A model generated the notes under the pieces. It was not told the origin of the DNA, did not search any database, and worked only from the letters and a program-made list of their open reading frames with translations. The position numbers and the translations under genes are program-made. From Cystobasidiopsis lactophilus (taxonomy: Eukaryota > Basidiomycota > Agaricostilbomycetes > Agaricostilbales > Chionosphaeraceae), in the NCBI GenBank assembly GCA_001599975.1, contig BCIO01000002.1, positions 1,612,001 to 1,676,000 of the forward strand: DNA of 64,000 nucleotides, given 5' to 3'. This document shows, one piece after another, positions 34,890 to 46,517 of the stretch (the first letter of the stretch is position 1; each line of letters opens with the position of its first letter).

Positions 34890-37800
34890 CTACAAGGAAG
34901 AGAACAATTTACGTCGAGCGTCGTCTTGAGCTAAGGCAAAGGGCGAAAAGGGACGCTCGACAGTGGCGGCCGCTTGAAGTTGGGTCAGCGCCTTGGCCTG
35001 CTTCCGCAGGAAACCTTTAAGTCTTTTCCGTTTCTTGGCGTCTGAGATGCTGGCTTGCTCGTCCTCAGCCAGCCAAAAGACGTCACCGCAGCCGGTAGCG
35101 ATGGACAGCACTTGCTCGGCCGGCGCAGCGTGGACGTCCCACATCGCCTCAACTGCTGACCTAGCTGCGGTGGCAAATTTGGGGTGGTGCAGAAAGGCGT
35201 GGACGCATTGAAAGTCCGTTTGTTGCCAGGCCTTGGGGACGACGGTACGCCCTGCGGCAGCGTGCTCGGCCATGAAATCCCTTGAGCGCCGGGCCTTGGT
35301 ACTTTCTGTAGTCTTGCCGCTGGCAACAGCAGCTTGGAGCTTTTGAAAGGGCTTCTGTTGGTCAACGGGCGTTATCCATTCGGAAGGGATAGATGCCAAA
35401 GCCGCTGCAAGGACGCGTTGGCGGCGCCGGGTTGACGCGGGTAAGGCTTGGACCTAAGACAAAGCGACCGAGGTAGAGCATGAGCCATGTTAAAGCTAGG
35501 CGTCGAGGGGGACGCACCAAGGTGCCTTGAAGGTCGCGTGGAGATGTTGAGACCTCGCCGTCCTTACTGGCTTTACCATGCATGGCATCCTCGGTGTAGA
35601 TCTGCACAATCACGTTTGTGCCAGAGCACCGATGTCCCACTTGAATAGGTCGCGCGTAATTGGCCAGCCATTCTTCTCGGCATTGAGGACAGCGCAGGTA
35701 AGCCATATGTCGCGGATGGGTGGACAAAGCACTCGAAAGCAGATGTCGCGGGACATCGCTCGGAGACCATAGCTCGGTGTTGCGCAGGCCACCGCCGTCA
35801 ACGTCCCGCCTCTTGGCAAAATTGGCATTCTTGGCAGCCGCCTGAGCTTGGGCGCGTTGCTTGTAGTTTTGAAGAGCTCGAGCAGTCGTGCCCGCCGCAT
35901 AGGCTTCCAGCGAGGTGCCCTGGCCAACATTGTAAATCATCTCTTTGGCCCAGTCAGCACTGCCGGGCACCAAACGTTCGCCTGCCTTGTTGAAGCAGGC
36001 GAAGCCGGTGGCCGGTGTTCCACAGCGGGCGGCGAGTTGATGCTGCTGACACAGCTGGACGATCTGGGTGAACCGCTCAAGAGAACCAGCAGGTCCCGAT
36101 GCAAAGTGGTGCCGGGAGTTTCGTCTGTGACAAAGCTCCCGGTAAGCGCTGAAAAAAGCAGATGGACCGGAAATTGCTCACGATTGAATGATATGCGAAC
36201 TGAGTTGGCTACGCCGTTCTCTGGCCGCCGCGATCTCCTCTGCCGTCATCTCCTCTGCCTTGCGCTCCTGATTACCCATCTGGCGCAGGTAGTACCACGG
36301 CACAGAGGCACGCTGGTAGGCTTCCCGGGCCTCCTCAATCCACTGTGTCAAGCCCATAGCGGTGGCCTCCTCCTCGACTCGCCGCTTGACTTCCAGCAGG
36401 TGGTCCAGACCGAGGTCGGAGGTGCCCATTTCCTCGCCAATTTTCTCCGCCAAGAGCACCAGCAACATGGCGCCCGAGTCGAAGCGGTGCATGTCCACCT
36501 GCAGGTAGGGACAGCGCCGCAATCCTCCTCCGTCGAACAGGGAAATAACCAGGGCATATTGGTCAGGCCCAACTTGAGCGACGACGAGCCGGCCGATGTA
36601 GGCCACATGCTGGTGGAAGACAAGCTCTGTCCAGCAGACGACCACCACAAGAACTAAAATCAGCACCAAGGCGTTTATTGATTCGGTGGTGAAGGGCGCG
36701 GCTAGGAAAGCGGGAAAGGCGTCGGGCGCAGCAGCGAAGAGCTTGGGCAATAGCCCGCCGACGAGCAGGTTTGTCATCTGCGTCCACCCGGCGGTCTGAA
36801 TGAATTTGCATAGATTCTTGGCTGAGAAGAGCTCACCTTAGCAGAGTCCACGTGAATGAGCCTTGGCCGGAGGATATGCAATTGGAGAACCAGGATGACC
36901 ACAATGATAATGACCAGAATGTGCTGGGTGCACAAGAACCATAGGTCTGAGAAGCCACGGAAGATCGACGCTGGGAGGTCTTTGGTGCTGGCAAATGTGT
37001 CGACAGGGAGGTCCAAGGCCTGGAGGAGGCGGCGGCGGACTCGGTGTGGACCAGGGCCGGCGACTGGGGTGAAGAAAGAGGTCTTGCCAGCGAGGTCTTC
37101 TGCCGTCACGTCTTTCTGGAGGTGCCAGGAGGAAAGGACGCCGGTGTTCGGGACCGACAAGTTGGTGAAGTGGGCGGCCACCTCTTGGTAGCCAGCCGAG
37201 TCCTCGCTGACGACTTCCTCTCGGCGCCTTCCTTCGGCAACGGCCAAGTGGATGGCATTCTCCGAGCCATGGGCACCAACCAGCTGCGCAAAGTAACCCC
37301 CATGCCCTTGACTTTGTCGCTTTTCGATGTCGGATCGGGCCCTCTTTAAGAAGCCGAGAATGCGGGCGATCAACGCGTCGGTCTTGGTGGTGTCGGTGGG
37401 CAGGCTGGGAGAGAGGGCACGGCGCTCCAGGACCCTAGCGCGGATGGGCTCGAGGTCAGCTGGATACAGAAGACGGGGGTAGTGCCCCCCAGTGGCCGAG
37501 TTGAGCACCACGTGAGGGAGAAGGTTGATCAACCAGGTCTCGGTGTCTTGAAAGACGCGGTTGGAGTAGAAGTCCAGACCAGAGGCGGCGGGTCGGCGCA
37601 GCCCGATCCATTCGAAAGTGACGACGTTCCGCCCTTGGGCGATGGCGCTGAACAGAGTCGGGCCGCCATTCTCGTGGTCATTTATAGTACGAATGAAGAC
37701 ATCGAGCTCGGCGATGGATTGTCCGCTGTAGGGGAGCCAGACCGGGAACTTGAGGCTGGGCAAGCTCTGTAGGACCTCGATGGCTAGCACGATCCATGTG

Positions 37801-39226
37801 TGGATAGCTGGGTACTTCTTATCGCGGTCGTTGAGCCATTGTACGGCTTCTTGAGCGGTTTGGAAGGGCAAGAAACGCGTGTAAATCTTGAACACGGACT
37901 CGTCCTCCTCCTCCTCGACCGGCTCCTTCTGGCCTTCGTAATACTCCAGCAAGTCGCCGCGCTTGACGAAAGCATTTGGGAAGCGCTGTTCTGCGCGGCT
38001 GGGGTCGAAGGTGAGGGGCTGGGCCGCGAACTCGGCCATGCAGAGGCACGTTTGGGTTGAGAAGGAGACCGGGACGCGGGGGTCGACCTCTTCAAGCTCG
38101 TGGAAGGCCAAGTTGGCGTTCACTAAGCTCGACAGGCCTTGTTGGAGTTGGCTGAGCGACAAATTGTCAGCTGTGGCCAGAAGCGCATCTGCTGCTTCTC
38201 GGTGGCGACGGAGGTTTGCTCGGCGGGGCGCCAAGTCGCGGTCGACCAGCGCTTGCTTGCTGGCGGCAATCCTGGCCGCCCTGATTCGTTCAAGAGCTTC
38301 CAGCCGGTCGCCATCAAGGCGCGCCCGCCTGCGGGTCGCGTCGCCGGGCTTGGTGGAGCGGGGCAAAAGGCTTGACGGCCAGGCCCCTGGCAGCTCTTGA
38401 GCTTCTACCTCGTCCTCGGCCGCCAGCTCGTCCGCCGCTGCGACCAGCTCTTCTTCCAGATGCTCCTGCGCCTGGGCCAAGACTTGCAACAGGTCCAACC
38501 CGGCTTCATCCTGTGGCCCAGCTGGTTTCAGTTCTTCTAGTCCAGCAAAGGGACTGCACAACAGGACGCACCAGAGCATCGCCCAAGCTGCCCTCTGCAT
38601 GCTGTGTCTGAGCTTGCTTCAAGTGATGCAGGACGGCGTGGGCGACACTCACCGGCGCCATCTGCTAGCAAACCAGCGAGCTCAAGATCGACAGAGGCGG
38701 CCTGGTTGACTTCCGGCCCGCCCTCCTCCTCCACCGTCAGCAGCGGCGCCTTGCTTTTCCGCTGAAGAGTCACAGAGATCGGTCAGCGCGTGTTCAGTTG
38801 CTTCTCAAAACACTCACGAAGGCGGACTCGATGATGTCTTCTGCCGATGTGCGTTCTAGCGCTTAGCCCTCTGTTCCTAGGATCAAAGAAGCGTGTGGAC
38901 TGCTCACTTAATGCTATAAGCGCGTCACCGTCTCCATCTTTCTCCTCCTCCTCGATCCCTTGGCTTGCCTTCAACTCCTCCGCTGCACCCGCTGCAAAGC
39001 CTGCGAGCTCCTTGTCCAAGTTGGCGCCCTCGATCTCAAGCTGCTGCAGCAGCGCGTCCTCTTCTAGATTTTTGACTGTAAACAAAAGACTTGAGCTGTG
39101 TCTAGGCGCGACAGAACCTAAGACGACCTGCCGAGGTCCAGGGGGCCGGTGGTCATCCTTCCCAGCCGGCCTGCGTTCTCGTTGGTGCCTGCTGTCCTCA
39201 AGCTGGCTGTTGCTGTCCAACCGCAT
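34890..39226 (-). CDS. Large membrane protein of unknown family with a C-terminal Cys-rich module
   Basis: Consistent intron phases link all the exons into one protein of roughly 1,200 residues. The start MRLDSNSQLEDSRHQ leads to acidic, coiled-coil-like sequence (EEDALLQQLEIEGANLDKEL). The central part (VPVSFSTQTCLCMAEFAAQP, NVVTFEWIGLRRP) is globular. Two hydrophobic helices follow, ILVIIIVVILVLQLHIL and NALVLILVLVVVVCW, split by an intron. The C-terminal third continues through a phase-matched intron (HIIQ|SAYREL) and holds YLRCPQCREEWL and GHRC, possible zinc ligands. An apparent start at 38600 (MQRAAWAMLWC) is intron sequence. I recognise no family, and a split into two genes near 36180 is possible but has no Met to support it. 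Confidence 0.6.
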
Positions 39227-39312
39227 GGCCGGAACCCTGCCTTGCTGTTGTCTTTTGGGGGTCTTTCTTTTCTTGCATTCAATCGACCACCCTCTTCCAC
39301 GCTCCTTTCCCA

Positions 39313-40450
39313 ATGTCCTTGCCTGCTTTCATCCCCTACGCCGACTACTTGAAAAAATGCCAAGAGCTTAAGAGTCTGGAGATCAGGCACCGTCAGCTCT
39401 TTCAGGTGGCTAACAAGCTGAGAGAGAACCGCGACCACATTCTGGCCACCTGCAAGCGGCTCTTAGTCGAAGCCGCAAGTCGCGTCGAAGTGGAACTCTC
39501 AAATGCTGCTGTAGGCTATTCCAGATCTCAGTTCACGCGCGACGCAACCGAAAGCCAACTTTTGGCCCAGCACCACCCTTCCTGCCCAACTTGCCCCGGC
39601 AAAGCCGCCACCCGCGCTTCTCGGCCTAATCCAGTGAGCCTTCACCGTCTGTCGTATGGCTGCTTTTGCTCAAGTATTCCATTCTCACAGAAGGCGCACC
39701 AGGTGCGTACCTTTGATTGAGGCAGCAAGCGGCGCGCGCCGCTCATGTGCTTCGGGGCAACACTCAGCTCGATCCTTCGCCAAGCTCTTCCCTTACTACT
39801 GCAGCGTCGCCAGCTGCGACGTCCTTCGCCAGGACCCAAATCACCCCAGGCAAGAAGGTTCGCCGCTTCCAGCCAACCCGGCCACATCGTCCAGAGACCT
39901 CAACAGCTCCTTCGACCCAGTCCGCGTCGTCAATGCCGCACAATCGACCGATCACGGTAGCCGCTGCATCCCCTCCGCGCACGTCCGCCACTCACCTGAG
40001 CCCTGCGAAGCGACGTGCGTCTACCGACGACACAAGTACCGCATTCAAGAAAGTCAAGGGTGGAGAACTCCATTCCGATCTCGTCCTGGTGGGTCTACCT
40101 CTTTTCCGACACGGATTCTTGCTAACACTGCGCCGATGCGGGCAGCAGGACGACTTTGTGGCGCAGGATGATGACCGAGTCGTCAAAACCTCTCGCACCG
40201 AAATGCTGGTCTTCCAGGAAGAGAGCTTGCTCAGCCTCGGGGACGCCATCGCCATGAACCACCCGTCCGACACCCCTTTCGGCGCGCGCATTCAGCAAGA
40301 GAAGTGGGCGGAGCTGGCCAAACACTGGTACGTCGCTCTTGGCCATCTTTTGAAAGATGCGGCTCGACCTCAGTCTGTCACAGGCACCAACAAGTAACGG
40401 GGCCAGAGCTCAAAGCGCGCTTCGAGGCCGCTCGCAGGCTCAAAGCCTAA
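39313..40450 (+). CDS. Unrecognised protein with conserved C-terminal segment
   Basis: The N-terminus MSLPAFIPYADYLKKCQELK is helical (LEIRHRQLFQVANKLRENRD). The middle is Ser/Pro/Thr-rich and basic (ITPGKKVRRFQP, SPAKRRAST). The C-terminal part looks structured: RTEMLVFQEESLLSLGDAIA, MNHPSDTPFGARIQQEKWAE, LAKHWHQQVTGPELKARF and EAARRLKA-stop. The Trp codon of KHW is split by an intron whose removal restores this ending. About five introns are needed, and those in the first 400 bp are uncertain. The C-terminal stretch faintly recalls chromatin-associated Asx-type domains, which I would not assert. The gene diverges from the large membrane-protein gene, with only 86 bp between the start codons. 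Confidence 0.6.
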
Positions 40451-40683
40451 ACGAGCAGCGTGCCACTGCGATCTTCGTAATTTGGTGGACGGCTATTGTA
40501 CTCTTGATTTAACCGCAATGTGCTTTGATGCCATCTAGGAACGTTCTGAGTCAATTTGACAAGTCACACAACGCACACCATCCCCAATGCGCCGACAGAA
40601 GTGCTAATTCTGACCCAGATTTGCCACTAACCACGACTCGGAGAGTCAACTTCGCCTGCCGGACGGTTCGAGTTGAAGGCCTG

Positions 40684-43600
40684 ATGCGCGACTTGCTCCT
40701 GCCCAACAACCTCCAGGCTCCAAAGGGCCACTCAACAGACGATGCAGCTAACCCGTGGAGTGTGCCTGTCATCATCGGCATTGTCCAGTTTGCCATCTCG
40801 CTCAGTGCCACAATCTTGTTCTCTGTCGTGCCCTCGGGCCGCTTGTTTGGCGACCGCGTGGCTGGCAAGGCTCGGAAATACCTCGCCAGCCAAACGTTCA
40901 CCGCTTCCTACCCCAAGCTTTCCAACCGCGCGCGCTGGGCGTCTGTTCTGCTCTGGGTCTTGGTTTTTGGCTGCAAGTTCACCAAATCCTACTTCTTCCT
41001 CACTCTGTCCTTCAAGAACCCCGTGAGGGCCATGGTCGGAATGCGCATCCAGAACTGCAACGACAAGCTGTTCGGCAGTAGTCTCTGCCGATATCAAGCC
41101 AACTTCACCCTGGCGATGATGTTTTTCATGGATCTCGTCCTCTTCTTTCTCGACACGTTCCTCTGGTACGTCATCTGGAACACTGTCATGTCCATCGCCC
41201 GCTCGTTCTCGCTGGGTCTCTCCATCTGGACGCCGTGGAAGGACATTTACACTCGGTAATTGTCCCAGTTTCTTTGGTCCAGCCTCCTCTGATGCCCATG
41301 CGATGATACAGGCTGCCCAAGCGCATCTACGCCAAGCTTCTGGCCACGTCGGAAATGGAAATCAAATACAAGCCCAAGGTGTTGGTGTCGCAAATCTGGA
41401 ACGCGATCATCATTTCGATGTATCGCGAGCATCTGGTGCGCTGTTTGCTCTCAAGTAATACCGAGCAAGTGCTGATATTTCGAACAGCTCTCAATCGACC
41501 ATGTTCAACGGCTGCTTTACCACCAGGTGCCGTCCGAAAACGACGGCAAGCGCACATTGAGGGCGCCGGTCTTCTTCATCAGCCAAGACGACCGCGGCAT
41601 CAAGGCCGAGTTCTTCCCTCACGGCTCCGAAGCTGAACGCCGCGTCTCCTTCTTCGCCCAGTCCTTGACCACGCCCATTCCGGAGCCGCTGCCGGTCGAC
41701 GCCATGCCCACTTTCACCGTTCTCACACCCCACTACTCGGAGAAGATTCTCCTTTCCCTGCGCGAAATTATTCGCGAAGAGGATCAGAACACGCGCGTCA
41801 CCTTGCTCGAATACCTTAAGCAGCTGCACCCCATCGAGTGGGCCAACTTTGTGCGCGACACCAAGATCTTGGCCGAAGAAAGCGCCGTCTTTCCGTCCTA
41901 CCCCTTTGCGTCTGGCACCGGCAATGACGAGAAGAATGCCAAGGCGGCGGACGACATCCCGTTCTACACCATTGGTTTCAAATCGGCCGCACCTGAATTC
42001 ACTCTGCGAACGCGCATTTGGGCCTCGCTTCGCGCGCAGACTCTTTACCGCACTGTGTCCGGCTTCATGAACTACAGCAAGGCCATCAAGCTCCTCTACC
42101 GCGTCGAAAACCCGGAAGTCGTCCAAATGTTTGGCGGCAACACGGAACGCTTGGAGCGTGAGCTCAAACGCCAGGCCCGCCGCAAATTCCGCTTCGTCAT
42201 CTCGATGCAACGCTACTCCAAATTCAGCAAGGACGAAATTGAGAACACCGAGTTCTTGCTGCGCGCCTACCCGGACCTCAACATCGCTTACCTGGACGAG
42301 GAGCGGACCCGCAAGGAGGGCGGCGAACCGCGCATCTTCTCGGCGCTCATTGACGGCCACTCCGAGATCATGCCTGATGGACGCCGCCGACCCAAGTTCA
42401 GGATCGAACTGCCCGGCAACCCCATTCTCGGCGACGGCAAGTCGGACAACCAGAACCACGCCATCGTCTTCTATCGCGGCGAGTACTTGCAGCTGATCGA
42501 TGCCAGCCAGGACAACGTGCGAGGTCTCTTATTTGCCCTGCTGCTTGACGCTGAACCCATTCCTTGCAGTATCTCGAAGAGTGCCTTAAAATCCGCAATG
42601 TCCTCGGCGAGTTCGAAGAGTTCCACCTGTCCAACCAGAACCCATACTCGGCCTCCGGGAAGAATGATTTCTCGAGTGACCCAGTCGCCATTGTGGGCGC
42701 TCGAGAATACATCTTCTCGGAGAACATCGGCATCCTCGGCGACGTGGCTGCAGGCAAGGAACAGACCTTCGGCACGCTCCTGGCTCGTTCGCTCAGCGCT
42801 ATCGGCGGCAAATTGCACTATGGCCATCCGGATTTCCTCAACGCCATTTTCATGACCACGCGCGGTGGCGTGTCGAAGGCGCAAAAGGGGCTGCACTTGA
42901 ACGAAGACATTTTTGCGGGCATGAATGCTTTCGGAAGAGGCGGTCGTATCAAGCATACCGAATACTATCAGTGTGGCAAGGTGAGTTGGTTCCTCTTCAG
43001 CTTCTCAAAATCCTGGCTCATGCGATTTGGGTAGGGACGAGATCTTGGTTTCGGCACCATCTTGAACTTCCAGACCAAGATTGGCACCGGTATGGGCGAG
43101 CAGATGCTCTCAAGAGAGTACTACTACCTCGGCACCCAGCTCCCCATGGACCGCTTCCTCACTTTTTACTACGGACACCCCGGCTTCCACATCAACAACA
43201 TCCTCGTCATCTTCTCGGTCAAGGTCTTCACATTCGTCTTGGTCTTCTTGGGCACCTTGAACGCCAACGTCTCGATCTGCCAATACGACTCATCCGGCAA
43301 CTACCTCGGCACGCCTCCCGGCTGCTACAATCTGATCCCGGTGTACGACTGGATCAAGCGCTGCATCATCTCGGTCTTTATCGTCTTTTTCATCGCCTTC
43401 TTGCCCTTGGTAGGTCGCTCGACTATTTGCGTGTGTTGGTCTAACTGTAAGGGCCCGCCAGTTCTTGCAAGAACTCACCGAGCGTGGTGTCATCCGAGCC
43501 GTCATCCGTTTTGGAAAGCATTTCCTGTCGCTCTCGCCCATCTTCGAAGTCTTTTCCACCCAGATTCAGGCCCACTCGATCCTCAGCAACTTGACATTTG

Positions 43601-44759
43601 GCGGAGCCCGGTACATCGCCACCGGCCGTGGTTTTGCCACCTCCCGCATCTCCTTCGCCATCCTGTACTCGCGCTTTGCTGGTCCTTCGATCTACATGGG
43701 CATGCGCTTGCTGGTTTTGCTGCTTTACGTGACCATGACGCTTTGGTGCGTCGTTTCTCTCATTGGTAGTGCGACCCTGCTTACCCTCATGCAGGCTTCC
43801 GCACTTGATTTACTTCTGGGCCTCCATTCTTGGCCTCTGTCTGGCACCCTTCATTTTCAACCCGCATCAGGTGGGTGGCTTGAGGTCGTTGCCCGCATCC
43901 TGCTTACCCGGCGATGACACAGTTCTCCTTTGGTGACTTTGTCATTGACTACCGCGAGACGCTGCGCTGGTTGTCGAGGGGTAACTCGAGGACTCACGCC
44001 AACAGCTGGATCGGCTACTGCCGCTTGACCAGGACGAGAATCACCGGTTTTAAGAAGAAGAAGCTCGGTCACCCGTCAGAGAAGCTGTCAACCGACGTAC
44101 CCAGAGCTGGGTGGCGGACGGTGCTTCTTTCGGAAGTGCTGATCCCACTGTGCTTGGCCGTCTGCTTCGTCATCGCTTACATGTTCGCCAAATCGCGTCA
44201 AGAGAAGTCGGTCAACGCTCTGCTCCGCATCGCTATCATCTCTTTTGGGCCCATCCTGCTCAACATGATCGTCCTAATCACCCTCTTCTTCATCTCGCTG
44301 ACCGCCGGCCCGGCCTTGTCGGGTTGCTGCGAGAAGTTTGCAAGCGTCATGGCGGCCATCGCGCACATGCTGTCGGTCATCGGTCTGGTGGCTTTCTTCG
44401 AGCTTCTGTGGTTCATCGAGGCGTGGGAGATTGCCAACGCTGTCTTGGGCATGATTGCAGTCATTGCCGTCCGACGCTGCTTCTTCAAGGTGGGTATCTT
44501 TTGTTCCTTCTTTCCCGCGGGCCACCATGAAGTTCTGGCTGTTTTTCATGATAGATTCTCATGGCCATCTTCTTAACAAGAGAGGTCAAGCACGACCAGA
44601 CCGACAGGGCATGGTGGTCCGGGAAAGGGTGCGATTTGCCCCCTCTTCCCTCATGTATCAAGCCTCAATTTTGAGCCTCTGCTTGCCTCTCCTTACGGCG
44701 TCCGACGCAGTGCTGCTGCCTCTGCACTTCCTGATGTCATGGTCGTTGTGACTAGCTGA
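40684..44759 (+). CDS. Beta-1,3-glucan synthase catalytic subunit copy lacking both ends (FKS1-like)
   Basis: The model enters the FKS family in its membrane region ([40 protein letters not shown]) and continues through the cytosolic catalytic part: [123 protein letters not shown], then [20 protein letters not shown] and the C-terminal helices up to [19 protein letters not shown]. These residues look intact. Missing are the first 600 or so residues (including the FKS1 N-terminal domain) and roughly the last 100 residues after WWSGK. The next gene upstream ends 233 bp before the start. The start Met and the last exon (stop at 44674 unspliced, or 44759 spliced) are uncertain. Confidence 0.8.
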
Positions 44760-44937
44760 GGATTCGTAAATTTCAAAGTACATTTCAAAGCTCGACGGCC
44801 GGCGTCTATCTTTTCAAGCGAAGAATCGCCGGACACAGGAAGGAAAATTGTTGATTGAGGCGCGCCTTGAAGCGCAGGGAAGGAGAATGAGCTGTACTCC
44901 GCCAAGGATGACCAATAGAGGGAACGTACTGGCTAGA

Positions 44938-45609
44938 GCAGGACGATGCCGCCGGCTCCCACTCCAACGGTCGCGGCCACGGCGACCCCCACGCCCACTT
45001 GCACTCCGAAACCCATGACGCCTGGGACGACGATGGCTTGAGCAACTTGGGCGCGCTGACCTCTATTGCCGCCAACGCGGATCCCGACTGGTCCGGCTTG
45101 CGAGTCGACCAAGGCCGCTGGACAGGCTCTGTGAGCTGTTGCTGTCGTCAGCCGTAAGGGAAGGATGCGCACAGTCCGAAACAACAACGTCCGTCTGTTC
45201 TCCGTCGACGACATGGTCAGACACGGGCCTTGAATCGGGGGCGTTGACAGGGACGCACCGTGTGGACATGCACGTCCAGCGACTCGACGGTTCCGCGGAA
45301 GATCCTTCGGTTCGTGCCCAGCACAAACAACGAGCACTTTTCGCCGGGCAAAGGTGAGGTGAGGGGCTCCTCTGGCGGCATTCGAAGTGAGTTAAGCCCG
45401 CCCCTGACTTTGGGATGAGGACGGCGCTCACCGACACGCAGTTTGACAGACGTCACGCCCCTTCTCATGGACAGCTCTACAACCTCGCCCTGGAGCGTGG
45501 GACCCTGATAGCACAGGTCGACCCAGGACTGTGGGGCGAGAGCAGCGGCGACGGGAACGAGAGCCCTGCACGGCAAAAGAATGGGATCTCGACTGAGGGG
45601 GCTGCACAC
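44938..45609 (-). CDS. Hypothetical protein, exon structure unresolved
   Basis: Two exons join well: PQSWVDLCYQGPTLQGEVVE with MRRGVTSVKLRV, then EEPLTSPLPGEKCSLFVLGT and NRRIFRGTVESLDVHVHT, which look like a compact beta-rich domain. Downstream, one frame gives a soluble end and another gives a striking hydrophobic Gly/Val/Ala tail (GVQVGVGVAVAATVGVGAGG before the stop); I could not connect the latter in phase. The N-terminal Met at 45609 is a guess. No family is recognised. Confidence 0.35.
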
Positions 45610-46517
45610 GAAGACCTACATTGAGTGTGTTCGATTGACAAATGGACTGATTCAAGGAGGGAGGTGGTGGAAAAGGGTCACTCTCCAAAGGAAGGAAGCG
45701 TGCGTGACTTTGGCGGAAAGCGCACGCTTCTGGTATTTCTATGGGACTTAAGGTGAAGTCAAATTGAATAACGAAAGCTGAGAGATCGCAGAATCGGGTT
45801 GCCACGCAAGGGCGTTCCAACACAAACGATTGAATCCGGCAGATTGAACAGCCAACAACACGACGGCAGGGGAGGCAGTCCAGGCTCACGGGCATCGCAA
45901 AGTCATCAAAATCAGGGTCCGGCCGCGCACTCTAAGGGTCACAAGGCAAATGATGGCTGGCTGGCCAAAGAAGCTCATCTCAATCCTCGGCCGCCCAAGT
46001 TCCCCGCGCCTGCGGCTATTAAAGCCTCTCATGACGCTTTCGATACGGCTGTTGGAGCTTTTCGTGCTGTATTCAGCCCTTAATTCTACTATGCTGGGGT
46101 TTCGTGGGATTATTACAAGGGGAACTCAGGGAAGAGACTCTCAATTCGCCCAACATGCTTTTTTGATCTTGTATTTCTTTAGAATGCCATTGGGTTGGTT
46201 GCGAGAAGGGTAAGCTGATCTTGGTGGTGGTGGAAGGTCGAAGAGCGGTATGCCAACAGAGGACTGAACCAAAGAAAAAGAAAAGAACTGCGGTCGATGT
46301 TTGATGCAACACGGCGAAAGAAGAAGTGAGTTGGTGAGTTTGCGTGATGGGGCACAAAATGGCGAAAAGGATCGACGATGCTGGCTGGTGGAGTCCGATG
46401 TGGGTGGGGATACAGAGTATTAGAAAAGAGTTTGGGAGGCGGCCACATTATTGGCGGCCGACAGCCGGACGGAAGGAACTGAACATTTCGAGGGTCGTAA
46501 AGAACGATGTTACTTTT
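45610..46517. other. Intergenic stretch without recognised gene
   Basis: The region holds several AT-rich runs (around 45740-45790, 46080-46200 and 46430-46530). The open frames are short and lack family resemblance. It contains the 3' flank of the RRM gene and probably the promoter of the hypothetical gene on its left. Confidence 0.5.

Noticed and set aside
36170-36180. Stop codon dividing the large membrane protein into two genes
   Set aside because: The TGA is part of a strong donor (TC|GTGAGC) and the matching acceptor TTTTTTCAG 30 nt later keeps the frame; the second part has no start codon of its own.
36774-38600. Apparent separate gene with signal peptide starting MQRAAWAMLWC
   Set aside because: Upstream exons in phase (with KSKAPLLTVEEEGG and DLELAGLLADGA) join directly to EELKPAGPQDEAG, so this Met and the hydrophobic stretch are intron sequence.
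41491-42459. Long minus-strand open frame (322 codons)
   Set aside because: It is antisense to the conserved glucan synthase catalytic region and has no family resemblance; its length reflects codon bias of the real gene.
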